In this document: one piece after another, positions 17,858-25,611 of the stretch | Position numbering within the stretch: the first letter of the stretch is position 1 | Layout of the letters: every line of letters starts with the position of its first letter | DNA from: Bacillus pumilus | Lineage (GTDB): Bacteria; Bacillota; Bacilli; Bacillales; Bacillaceae | DNA: 33,920 bases | Assembly (NCBI RefSeq): GCF_002744245.1 | Contig: NZ_NKHG01000050.1 | Location: forward strand, 1-33,920 | Direction of reading: 5' to 3' | Notes under the pieces: generated by a model | What the model saw: the letters and a program-made list of their open reading frames with translations, nothing else | The model's database searches: none | What the model was told of the DNA's origin: nothing | Made by a program: the position numbers and the translations under genes

Positions 17858-17895
17858 TTGTTCAGAGCAGAAAAAAATTGAGGGGAAATGGTATA

Positions 17896-18990
17896 ATGCG
17901 TATAGTAATCAGTGGAGGCGGAACAGGCGGACATATTTATCCGGCTCTAGCTTTTATTAAAGAAGTAAAAAGACTACATCCTGATGTGGAATTTTTATAT
18001 ATTGGTACTGAAAATGGACTTGAAAAGAAAATTGTAGAAAGAGAAAATATTCCGTTCAAGTCAATAGAGATTTCAGGTTTTAAAAGAAAGCTTTCTTTTG
18101 ATAATGTAAAAACGGTGATGAGATTCCTAAAGGGAGTTCAAAAAAGCAAATCATATTTAAAAGAATTCAAGCCAGATGCTGTCATTGGAACAGGGGGCTA
18201 TGTATGTGGTCCTGTCGTTTATGCGGCTTCTAAGCTGAAAATACCAACCATTATTCACGAACAAAATAGCCTGCCTGGTATCACCAATAAGTTTCTGGCG
18301 AGATATGTTAATAAGGTAGCAATCTGTTTTGAAGAAGCAAAGGCGCATTTTCCTTCTGAAAAGGTTGTTTTTACGGGAAACCCAAGAGCCTCTGAAGTCG
18401 TCTCTATTCAAGAGGGGAAATCCATTGAAGAGTTTGGGCTAGATGAAAAGAAAAAAACGGTTCTTATTTTTGGCGGGAGCAGAGGTGCAGCTCCAATCAA
18501 TAGAGCAGTCATTGAAATGCAAGATGAATTAAAGTCAAAAAACTACCAGCTTTTATATATTACAGGCGAGGTTCATTATGAAAAAGTGCTGAATGAACTA
18601 AAGGAAACAGGTGCAGCACCTAATATGATCACGAAGCCGTTCTTGCATCAAATGCCAGAATACTTGAAATCGATAGATGTGATTGTTGCAAGAGCAGGAG
18701 CGACAACGATTGCTGAAGTCACAGCTCTTGGAATACCGACAATTTTTATTCCAAGTCCATACGTGACGGCAAATCATCAGGAAATCAATGCGAGATCACT
18801 TGAAAAGCATGATGCTGCTATCGTTTTAAGAGAATCAGAGCTTTCCGGAGATCGATTGTTACACGCAATTGATGAAGTTGCGGGTAATGAAGAGAAACTA
18901 AACGAAATGAGCCGTTTAACGAAAGAACTAGGAGTTCCAGATGCGGCCACACGTTTATATAATGTGTTAAAAGAAATCACGACTATATGA
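17896..18990 (+). CDS. murG: Undecaprenyl-PP-MurNAc-pentapeptide GlcNAc transferase MurG
   Basis: A 364-residue peripheral membrane glycosyltransferase (family GT28) that adds GlcNAc to lipid I, producing lipid II. The N-terminus [20 protein letters not shown] carries the first glycine-rich loop; [11 protein letters not shown] near residue 192 is the second; [23 protein letters not shown] (near 264-286) is the UDP-GlcNAc binding block. The frame is open 46 codons further upstream, but that part runs through the hairpins of the leader and has no family similarity. The ATG at 17896 has AGGGGAAAT upstream and gives the usual length. Confidence 0.96.
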   Translation: MRIVISGGGTGGHIYPALAFIKEVKRLHPDVEFLYIGTENGLEKKIVERENIPFKSIEISGFKRKLSFDNVKTVMRFLKGVQKSKSYLKEFKPDAVIGTGGYVCGPVVYAASKLKIPTIIHEQNSLPGITNKFLARYVNKVAICFEEAKAHFPSEKVVFTGNPRASEVVSIQEGKSIEEFGLDEKKKTVLIFGGSRGAAPINRAVIEMQDELKSKNYQLLYITGEVHYEKVLNELKETGAAPNMITKPFLHQMPEYLKSIDVIVARAGATTIAEVTALGIPTIFIPSPYVTANHQEINARSLEKHDAAIVLRESELSGDRLLHAIDEVAGNEEKLNEMSRLTKELGVPDAATRLYNVLKEITTI

Positions 18991-19021
18991 GTGAATGATA
19001 ATAGGTAAGGCGGAGGGTAAT

Positions 19022-19933
19022 ATGGAGAACTTGAAGAATGAATTATTAAAAGCGCAGGTTGGTAAAGTGCTTGAAAATGAGCCGCTTGCAAATCATACGA
19101 CTATGAAAATTGGCGGGCCAGCAGATCTATTGGTCATCCCAAAAGATGTCAACGCAGTCAAAACGATTATGGATCAGGTGAAAAAACAGCATGCGAATTG
19201 GACGGTCATTGGGAGAGGGTCTAATTTACTTGTACTTGATAAAGGAATTCGTGGTGTGGTTTTGAAGTTAGGCGCAGGGCTGGATCATTTAACTGTTCAT
19301 GAAGAAGAAATTACAGTTGGCGGCGGTTATTCTATTGTACGACTCGCAACTTCTCTTAGTAAGCAGGGTCTTTCAGGATTGGAGTTTGCAGCTGGTATCC
19401 CGGGATCGATCGGTGGTGCTGTTTATATGAATGCAGGGGCACATGGATCAGATATCAGTAACATTCTTGTGAAAGCTAGAATCCTATTTGAAGATGGAAG
19501 TATAGAGTGGTTAACGAATGAGCAAATGAACTTTAGCTATCGAACTTCTGTTCTTCAAAAAGAACGACCAGGCATTGTCCTCGAAGCAGTATTCAAACTT
19601 AAGCAGGATGATCGCGAGAAAATCACAAAAAAAATGCAGCAAAATAAAGACTATCGCAAGGAAACACAGCCCTATAATCGACCATGTGCAGGCAGTATTT
19701 TTCGCAATCCATTACCTGAATATGCAGGACAGCTTGTAGAAAAGGCGAATTTAAAAGGATATCAGATTGGTGGTGCAAGAATTTCTGATATGCATGGGAA
19801 CTTTATTGTCAACGCTGGTGGTGCAACGGCTCAAGATGTGCTGGACTTAATTCAGTACATTCAAAACAAAATTAAAGAAGACTACAATGTAGATATGCAT
19901 ACAGAAGTAGAAATTATCGGTGAAGCAAATTAA
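19022..19933 (+). CDS. murB: UDP-N-acetylenolpyruvoylglucosamine reductase MurB
   Basis: A 303-residue flavoenzyme that reduces the enolpyruvyl group with NADPH to give UDP-MurNAc. FAD-binding signatures are [12 protein letters not shown] (near 23-34), [12 protein letters not shown] (near 60-71) and [21 protein letters not shown] (near 120-140). The proton-donor serine lies in [10 protein letters not shown] (near 225), and the final glutamate region is MHTEVEIIG. The start is the ATG at 19022 after GGCGGAGGG; nine further codons upstream overlap the ribosome site. It follows murG by 31 bases without a terminator and is closed by a strong one. Confidence 0.96.
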   Translation: MENLKNELLKAQVGKVLENEPLANHTTMKIGGPADLLVIPKDVNAVKTIMDQVKKQHANWTVIGRGSNLLVLDKGIRGVVLKLGAGLDHLTVHEEEITVGGGYSIVRLATSLSKQGLSGLEFAAGIPGSIGGAVYMNAGAHGSDISNILVKARILFEDGSIEWLTNEQMNFSYRTSVLQKERPGIVLEAVFKLKQDDREKITKKMQQNKDYRKETQPYNRPCAGSIFRNPLPEYAGQLVEKANLKGYQIGGARISDMHGNFIVNAGGATAQDVLDLIQYIQNKIKEDYNVDMHTEVEIIGEAN

Positions 19934-19964
19934 AAGCTAGTTTTTATGAATGATGGCATCGCAG

Positions 19965-20000
19965 GAAAACAAACGGCATGAAAGAATGCCGTTTGTTTTC
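19965..20000 (+). terminator. Strong hairpin between murB and divIB
   Basis: A perfect 15-bp stem (GAAAACAAACGGCAT at 19965-19979 and its complement at 19986-20000) with a 6-base loop. The right arm contains TTTGTTTTC, so the T-tract is part of the stem. It can work as a terminator or strong attenuator, implying separate control for divIB and the genes after it. Confidence 0.75.
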
Positions 20001-20069
20001 TAATCAAAATGAGACAAGCATTGACCCAAAGGTGTGGACAAGCAGCTTTGAATGAGGTGAAGAGTATAT

Positions 20070-20849
20070 ATGCGGCCTGATCATGAAAATGAAAAGATCG
20101 TCAATATAGAAGAGCGAATTCCTAAAATTAAAGAACAAAGGAAGCAGAAAGCGAATCGGAGACTGATCTCTTTTATTCTGTTGTTTTTTATCATGGTTTT
20201 AATCATTATTTATTTGCAAACACCAATCAGTAAAATTTCTTCTTTAACCATTACAGGTAACGAGCATGTATCAACAAAACAGCTTGTTAAACTTTCACAA
20301 ATTAATGAAGGCGAGACAGAGTTTTGGAATTTAAATAAAGATGTAACAGCAGATCATATGAAGCAAAATAAACTGATTAAAAGTGTCACCATTAAAAAAC
20401 ATTTTCCTAATAAAGTCAGTATTGCTGTAAAGGAATATGCAAACATTGCGTATCTTCAAAAGGGAAATCTATATTATGAACTTCTTGAAAATGGGACGAC
20501 TTTACCAGATGAAGTAACACCAAGTCATGCAGGGCCTATTTTTGTCGATTGGGACAATAAAGAGAAATTAAAGCAAACAGTTAGATCGTTGAATAAACTG
20601 CCAGCTTCTATTCAGGAACTCATCTCTGAAGCGTATTATGTGCCAACAAGTTCAAACCAGTGGCTTGTGAAATTTTATATGAATGATGGAAACACCGTAA
20701 TCGCATCAATTAAAACATTCGCCGATAAAATGAAAACCTATCCAGCCATTGTTAAAGAACTTTCCTCATCTGAGAAAGGCACTATTCATATGGAAGTAGC
20801 TACGTATTTTGAAGCTTTCAAATCTAAGAAAAAGGAAGATGAGCATTGA
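20070..20849 (+). CDS. divIB: Cell division protein DivIB (FtsQ)
   Basis: A 259-residue bitopic membrane protein of the divisome core with FtsL and DivIC; it is heat-conditionally essential in B. subtilis. It has a cytoplasmic basic segment (1-30, RKQKANRRL), one membrane segment (about 32-50, ISFILLFFIMVLIIIYL), a POTRA domain (ISSLTITGNEHVSTKQLVKL and onward, about 55-125), an FtsQ/DivIB beta domain to about 245 and a charged tail. The start ATG follows GAGGTGAAG. It follows the strong murB hairpin, so it probably begins a new transcript, and its last codons overlap ylxW by four bases. Confidence 0.94.
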   Translation: MRPDHENEKIVNIEERIPKIKEQRKQKANRRLISFILLFFIMVLIIIYLQTPISKISSLTITGNEHVSTKQLVKLSQINEGETEFWNLNKDVTADHMKQNKLIKSVTIKKHFPNKVSIAVKEYANIAYLQKGNLYYELLENGTTLPDEVTPSHAGPIFVDWDNKEKLKQTVRSLNKLPASIQELISEAYYVPTSSNQWLVKFYMNDGNTVIASIKTFADKMKTYPAIVKELSSSEKGTIHMEVATYFEAFKSKKKEDEH

Positions 20850-21535
20850 GAGGCAAAACAGTGATATTCTCAATTGTGATGCTTGTTCTTGGGTTTCTTA
20901 TTTCTTTTTCATATCAATATACAAAGCAGCATCAGGCAGATGTCAATCGAACAGAACAATGGAAAAAAGAATATTCGTTGAAAAGTCAGCTGACAAAGCA
21001 AGAAAAGGCGAATCAGAAACTCGAAAAAGAACTATATAGCCTTCAAACAAAGGTTCAAGCGACAGAGTCCAGTTTAAAGAATGAAAAAGAGCAGTATTTT
21101 AATGTTTTGGAAGATGTTGAGAAATATAGAATGTTTACTGGGGAAATAGGTGTAAAAGGGAAAGGGGTAAAAGTATCTCTTGAAGATGCGTCTTATATCC
21201 CGAGTGGAGAAAATGTCAATAATTACATTGTTCATGAGAGCCACATTTTTCATGTGATAAACGAATTATTTATATCAGGGGCATCTGCTGTATCAATTAA
21301 TGGACAAAGAATTACACACCAATCATACATACATTGTAACGGTCCAGTTGTCACAGTTGATGGAGTTCAGCATCCAGCGCCTTTTGTCATATCTGCTATC
21401 GGTGATCCTGCGGTATTAATACCTGCTTTAAATATTGCAGGTGGGGTGGTTGATCAGCTGACAAGTGATCACATTTCAATGACAATTGAAAAAAAGGATA
21501 TTCGCATGAATCCTCTTTTAAGAAACAAAGATTAA
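20846..21535 (+). CDS. ylxW: DUF881 protein YlxW
   Basis: A 229-residue protein of the DUF881 family, with an N-terminal membrane segment (about 6-24), a coiled coil (about 37-88, LTKQEKANQKLEKELYSLQT) and a compact extracellular domain with the family block ISGASAVSINGQRIT. The function is unknown; it is conserved beside divIB in Bacilli. The start is a TTG at 20846 that overlaps the divIB stop (TTGA), with AAGGAAGATGAG upstream in divIB, so translation is coupled. The next gene, ylxX, is a paralogue, and the pair looks like an old tandem duplication. Confidence 0.88.
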   Translation: MRGKTVIFSIVMLVLGFLISFSYQYTKQHQADVNRTEQWKKEYSLKSQLTKQEKANQKLEKELYSLQTKVQATESSLKNEKEQYFNVLEDVEKYRMFTGEIGVKGKGVKVSLEDASYIPSGENVNNYIVHESHIFHVINELFISGASAVSINGQRITHQSYIHCNGPVVTVDGVQHPAPFVISAIGDPAVLIPALNIAGGVVDQLTSDHISMTIEKKDIRMNPLLRNKD

Positions 21536-21555
21536 AAGTGAAAAGGTGAGTGGTG

Positions 21556-22278
21556 TTGAGGAAAAAGAAGCCTTTACTTAGTTTGACTGCCTTGATGGTG
21601 ATATTTGGCGTGATGGTCTCCATCCAATTTAACTCATTACAAAAGCCTAAAATTCGTGACACTCGCGATGTTTGGGAATTAAGAGAGGATTTATCTGCTT
21701 CTAAAAGTAAAGAATTAGATTTGCTGAAAGAAATCGATAAATATGACGAGATGCTGAAAAAGTATGGTAAGCAAGAAGATCAATCAAAAGAAGCACAATT
21801 AACGAAAACGTTAAAGGATTTAAAAGAAAAGGCTGGTTTTACAGAAATGACGGGGGAAGGAATTGAAGTTGAAATCACTCAGCTCTTTTCTAAGGAGCTT
21901 ACTGGAGAAGAAGTGAAAAATATCCCCCCGGATCTTTTCAAAAAATTAATAAACGAAGCCAATATGTATGGGGCGAAACATATTTCTATTAATGGCCACC
22001 GGGTGATTAACACAAGTGTGATTCGAGATATTAATGGTACGACGAAAATGGATGGCTACAGCTTAGATGGTGATACAGTGAACATTAAGATAATTGGCCA
22101 ACAGGCTGACAAATTGTACAGCCGTTTAAATGTATCAGATATTGGTGATTTGTTCGCTCAGGAAAATTTTGGTTTAAGTATCAGCCAGCCGAAAAAAATC
22201 CATTTAAAAGCTTATGACGGTGCAATTCAAATAAACGAATTGAAGCCTCTTGACGATGTAAAGGAGGAAAAACCTTAA
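21556..22278 (+). CDS. ylxX: DUF881 protein YlxX
   Basis: A 240-residue DUF881 protein with the same plan as YlxW: a membrane segment (about 6-26), a coiled-coil stretch (about 38-95) and an external domain with YGAKHISINGHRVI and NIKIIGQQADKLYSRL. The function is unknown. Of three consecutive possible starts (GTG 21550, GTG 21553, TTG 21556) the TTG is best spaced from AAAAGGTGA. Its stop shares one base with the sbp ATG. Confidence 0.86.
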   Translation: MRKKKPLLSLTALMVIFGVMVSIQFNSLQKPKIRDTRDVWELREDLSASKSKELDLLKEIDKYDEMLKKYGKQEDQSKEAQLTKTLKDLKEKAGFTEMTGEGIEVEITQLFSKELTGEEVKNIPPDLFKKLINEANMYGAKHISINGHRVINTSVIRDINGTTKMDGYSLDGDTVNIKIIGQQADKLYSRLNVSDIGDLFAQENFGLSISQPKKIHLKAYDGAIQINELKPLDDVKEEKP

Positions 22279-22646
22279 TGTGGCTTCCTGTACTTGGTTT
22301 AATCATAGGAGTTGCGATCGGTTTCTTAACTAATTTTACGATACCGAATGAGTATTCTAGCTATCTTTCCCTCGCTGTACTTGCTGCGCTTGATACTTTG
22401 ATTGGTGGAATTCGAGCACATCTGCAAGGGGCATACGATGAACTCGTGTTTGTATCAGGCTTCTTCTTTAATATTATACTCGCAATAAGTTTAGCTTTTC
22501 TGGGCGTCCATCTTGGTGTAGACTTGTATTTAGTCGGAATGTTTGCATTCGGAGTTAGGTTGTTTCAAAATATAGCAGTTATTCGAAGAATTCTACTAAC
22601 AAAATGGACAATTTCAAGAGAAAAAAAGAAAAAAAGTGAGTTATAA
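22278..22646 (+). CDS. sbp: Small basic membrane protein Sbp (DUF1290)
   Basis: A 122-residue protein with three or four membrane segments (about 3-25, 32-48, 57-82 and 84-102) and a basic tail (TISREKKKKSEL). It belongs to DUF1290, conserved just before ftsA in Bacilli; the function is not known. The start ATG overlaps the ylxX stop (TAATG) and is preceded by AAAGGAGG, so it should be well translated. The sigma-H promoter of ftsAZ begins right at its 3' end. Confidence 0.9.
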   Translation: MWLPVLGLIIGVAIGFLTNFTIPNEYSSYLSLAVLAALDTLIGGIRAHLQGAYDELVFVSGFFFNIILAISLAFLGVHLGVDLYLVGMFAFGVRLFQNIAVIRRILLTKWTISREKKKKSEL

Positions 22647-22647
22647 A

Positions 22648-22676
22648 AAAGGATATACATATGATGTAACGAATAT
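22648..22676 (+). promoter_or_regulatory. Sigma-H promoter of ftsA-ftsZ
   Basis: AAAGGATAT (22648-22656), 11 bases, AACGAATAT (22668-22676). Both fit the sigma-H consensus (RnAGGAWWW and RnnGAATWW) at every specified position. In B. subtilis a sigma-H promoter raises FtsA and FtsZ at the start of sporulation, when the division site moves to the pole. Confidence 0.85.
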
Positions 22677-22743
22677 TTTCAGTAATCCTAATAAAAAATG
22701 TTGATTTTTTAAGTTTTGTTACACACTTGTAAAAACACATTCA

Positions 22744-22772
22744 TTGTATTGTTGTTCAGCAAATAATAGAAT
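22744..22772 (+). promoter_or_regulatory. Probable sigma-A promoter of ftsA-ftsZ
   Basis: TTGTAT (22744-22749), 17 bases, TAGAAT (22767-22772), ending 33 bases before the ftsA ATG. It matches the consensus at about 4/6 and 5/6 and would serve vegetative expression alongside the sigma-H site. Confidence 0.5.
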
Positions 22773-22805
22773 AGAAAGTATTGATATGTGAGGAGGTGCC
22801 ATAGA

Positions 22806-24128
22806 ATGAACAACAATGAAATTTACGTCAGCCTTGACATCGGTACATCCAATATAAAAGTCATCGTCGGAGAAATGGCGGATGATTCGCTTAACATTAT
22901 AGGTGTTGGAAATGTCCCTTCAGAGGGGTTAAAAAAAGGATCGATTGTTGATATAGATGAGACAGTTCATTCTATTAGACAAGCATTTGAACAGGCTGAG
23001 AGAATGGTAGGTTTTCCTTTACAAAAGGCGATTGTCGGAATTAACGGAAACCACATTCATATTCAGAATACGAGCGGCGTGGTCGCAGTTTCTAGTGAAA
23101 ACAAAGAAATACATGTTGAAGATGTGAGACGTGTCTTAGATGCTGCTCAGGTAGTATCTATTCCTCAAGAACATCTCGTAGTAGACGTCATCCCAAGGCA
23201 ATTTATTGTCGATGGAAGAGATGAGATCACAGATCCTAAAAAAATGCTTGGCGTTCGGCTAGAGGTGGACGGATCGTTAATTACAGGTTCTAAAACGATT
23301 CTACATAACTGGCTCGGATGTGTAGAGCGAGCTGGAATTGAAATTATGGATATTTGCCTGCAGCCACTCGCATCGGGCTCAGCAGCATTATCGAAAGATG
23401 AAAAAAATCTAGGAGTAGCTCTTGTCGATATTGGCGGCGGATCTACAACGATTTCCGTATTTGAAAACGGGCATCTCTATTCTACTCACAGTATCCCTTT
23501 GGGCGGAGAGAACATTACAAAAGATTTGTCTATAGGATTGAGAACTTCCACGGAAGAAGCTGAACGAATCAAAAAACAATTTGGACATGCGTTCTATGAT
23601 GAGGCATCGTCTGAGGAAACTTTTGAAGTTTCCGTCATTGGTACCGACCAAAAACAGACGTATACACAACTTGAAGCGGCCAATATCATTGAGGCACGGT
23701 TGGAAGAAATCTTGTTGTTTGTGGCAGAAGAGTTAAGAAGTATGGGTGTCCATGATTTGCCTGGCGGTTTTGTTCTAACAGGTGGACAGGCAGCCATACC
23801 TGGTATCCTTTCACTTGCACAAACGGTCTTACAAAACAATGTAAGAATTGCAAGTCCTAATTATATCGGGGTGAGAGAGCCTCAATATATGACAGGAGTG
23901 GGTTTGATCCATTTTGCCTATCGCAATGCAAAGATTCAGGGCAGACAGGTTGGATTCCAAATGCCGGATGAGGCGTTTCATGAAATAGGCGCGTCCATGG
24001 AGCCGGTTTCTTCTACACCACAATTAAAAGAAGCGCAGCCAAGACCGAAAGTAAAACAAAAAGCACAACAAGAGACAAATAAAAAACCGGGCAAAATGAA
24101 AAAACTATTTAATATGTTCTGGGAATAG
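22806..24128 (+). CDS. ftsA: Cell division protein FtsA
   Basis: A 440-residue actin-like ATPase that tethers FtsZ filaments to the membrane. The N-terminal phosphate loop is SLDIGTSNIKVIVGE, the second phosphate loop is VALVDIGGGSTTISVF (near 205-220) and the adenosine motif is GGFVLTGGQAAIPG (near 319-332). A 1C subdomain replaces the actin 1B. The C-terminus ends in a basic amphipathic membrane-targeting helix (KPGKMKKLFNMFWE) after a disordered linker. I start at the ATG at 22806 with AGGAGGTG upstream; six more codons overlap that site. ftsZ begins 33 bases later. Confidence 0.97.
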   Translation: MNNNEIYVSLDIGTSNIKVIVGEMADDSLNIIGVGNVPSEGLKKGSIVDIDETVHSIRQAFEQAERMVGFPLQKAIVGINGNHIHIQNTSGVVAVSSENKEIHVEDVRRVLDAAQVVSIPQEHLVVDVIPRQFIVDGRDEITDPKKMLGVRLEVDGSLITGSKTILHNWLGCVERAGIEIMDICLQPLASGSAALSKDEKNLGVALVDIGGGSTTISVFENGHLYSTHSIPLGGENITKDLSIGLRTSTEEAERIKKQFGHAFYDEASSEETFEVSVIGTDQKQTYTQLEAANIIEARLEEILLFVAEELRSMGVHDLPGGFVLTGGQAAIPGILSLAQTVLQNNVRIASPNYIGVREPQYMTGVGLIHFAYRNAKIQGRQVGFQMPDEAFHEIGASMEPVSSTPQLKEAQPRPKVKQKAQQETNKKPGKMKKLFNMFWE

Positions 24129-24161
24129 AATTAGATTTTCGACGGATTAGGAGGATTCAGC

Positions 24162-25307
24162 ATGTTGGAGTTTGAAACAAATATAGACGGCCTAGCATCA
24201 ATTAAAGTAATCGGAGTAGGTGGAGGCGGAAATAACGCTGTCAACCGAATGATCGAAAATGACGTACAGGGTGTCGATTTTATTGCAGTGAATACAGATG
24301 CACAGGCGTTAAATCTATCAAAAGCAGAAACAAAAATGCAAATCGGTGCTAAGCTGACAAGAGGGCTTGGGGCAGGTGCGAATCCTGAGGTCGGTAAAAA
24401 AGCTGCTGAGGAAAGCAAAGAACAAATTGAAGAAGTATTAAAAGGCGCTGACATGGTCTTTGTTACAGCTGGTATGGGCGGTGGAACTGGTACGGGTGCT
24501 GCACCTGTCATTGCAAAAATCGCAAAAGATTCTGGGGCATTGACAGTTGGAGTCGTTACTCGTCCTTTCACATTTGAAGGAAGAAAGCGTCAGCTTCAAG
24601 CAGTTGAAGGAATTGCTTCTATGAAAGAAGCAGTTGATACCTTAATCGTGATTCCAAACGATCGCTTGCTTGAAATCGTTGATAAAAACACACCGATGCT
24701 TGAAGCGTTCCGTGCAGCGGATAACGTGTTAAGACAAGGTGTACAAGGAATTTCTGATTTAATTGCAACACCAGGTTTGATTAACCTTGACTTTGCTGAC
24801 GTGAAAACCATCATGTCCAATAAAGGGTCAGCTCTTATGGGCATTGGTGTCGCAACAGGTGAAAACCGTGCGGCTGAAGCAGCGAAAAAAGCAATTTCTT
24901 CACCCCTTCTTGAAACGGCGATTGACGGAGCACAAGGCGTCATCATGAATATTACGGGTGGTACGAACCTAAGTCTTTATGAGGTACAAGAAGCAGCGGA
25001 TATTGTTGCATCTGCATCTGACGAAGATGTAAACATGATTTTCGGTTCTGTCATTAATGATAACTTGAAGGATGAAATTGTGGTGACAGTGATCGCAACT
25101 GGATTTATTGAGCAAGAGCCAGAAGTGACAAAACCACAAAGAAATCCACTAGGACAAGGATTGAAGCAAAATCAATCCATTCCTCAAAAGCGTGAAGTTA
25201 AACGTGAGGAACATCAGCAAACATCATCTCAACCAAGACAAAATACACAATCAAGCGATGATACGCTGGATATCCCAACGTTCTTGCGTAACCGCAACAA
25301 ACGCTAA
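24162..25307 (+). CDS. ftsZ: Cell division GTPase FtsZ
   Basis: A 381-residue tubulin homologue that forms the Z-ring. The GTP-binding loop is GGGTGTG at residues 106-112, with N-terminal nucleotide contacts in [12 protein letters not shown], and the synergy loop [11 protein letters not shown] is near 207-217. A flexible glutamine-rich linker (about 315-365) leads to the conserved tail peptide [16 protein letters not shown] that binds FtsA, SepF and EzrA. The start ATG follows TAGGAGGATT. It is co-transcribed with ftsA and closed by a strong terminator that ends the dcw cluster. Confidence 0.98.
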   Translation: MLEFETNIDGLASIKVIGVGGGGNNAVNRMIENDVQGVDFIAVNTDAQALNLSKAETKMQIGAKLTRGLGAGANPEVGKKAAEESKEQIEEVLKGADMVFVTAGMGGGTGTGAAPVIAKIAKDSGALTVGVVTRPFTFEGRKRQLQAVEGIASMKEAVDTLIVIPNDRLLEIVDKNTPMLEAFRAADNVLRQGVQGISDLIATPGLINLDFADVKTIMSNKGSALMGIGVATGENRAAEAAKKAISSPLLETAIDGAQGVIMNITGGTNLSLYEVQEAADIVASASDEDVNMIFGSVINDNLKDEIVVTVIATGFIEQEPEVTKPQRNPLGQGLKQNQSIPQKREVKREEHQQTSSQPRQNTQSSDDTLDIPTFLRNRNKR

Positions 25308-25320
25308 TCGAGCATAGCTT

Positions 25321-25348
25321 ATCCCCTTCCATTGGAAGGGGATTTTTT
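25321..25348 (+). terminator. Terminator of the dcw cluster (after ftsZ)
   Basis: A perfect 10-bp stem ATCCCCTTCC / GGAAGGGGAT with a three-base loop, followed by six T. Confidence 0.93.
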
Positions 25349-25611
25349 AATGTTGAAAAGTATAAATTAGCCTGTTGTTCTTCTGATTGAAAAGCCTTAA
25401 ATGTGTGAGAATCATTCAATCTATCATATGTATTTTGGCTTATGCAGATTAAGACAAAAGAATCATTTTTGATCCCTGTTACAAAAAACGACAAAATGAT
25501 GAACTTTGTTTGACTACATTAAATAGAACACCATGAACCTTGTTATGAGAAAAAGGAAGAGGAGGGATGAGGATTGCACTCTGCTTTATCATTTGAGGAG
25601 GAGGGATTTTA
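25349..25611. other. Intergenic region before bpr
   Basis: These 263 AT-rich bases hold no convincing gene. ATCATTTT (25462-25469) and AAAATGAT (25493-25500) form an 8-bp inverted repeat 23 bases apart, which may be chance. TTTGTTTGAC near 25504-25513 followed by TAAATA at 25520-25525 is too closely spaced for a normal promoter. I could not fix the bpr promoter. A 72-codon frame from 25533 overlaps bpr, lacks a ribosome site and is not called. Confidence 0.4.

Noticed and set aside
17758..17895. 46-codon N-terminal extension of murG
   Set aside because: The extension runs through the hairpins of the leader, is not MurG-like, and the ATG at 17896 has a better ribosome site and gives the normal length.
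24131..24571. A 146-codon open frame antisense to ftsZ
   Set aside because: It lies wholly within ftsZ on the other strand, has a low-complexity alanine/serine/proline composition typical of a codon-bias shadow, and no ribosome site.
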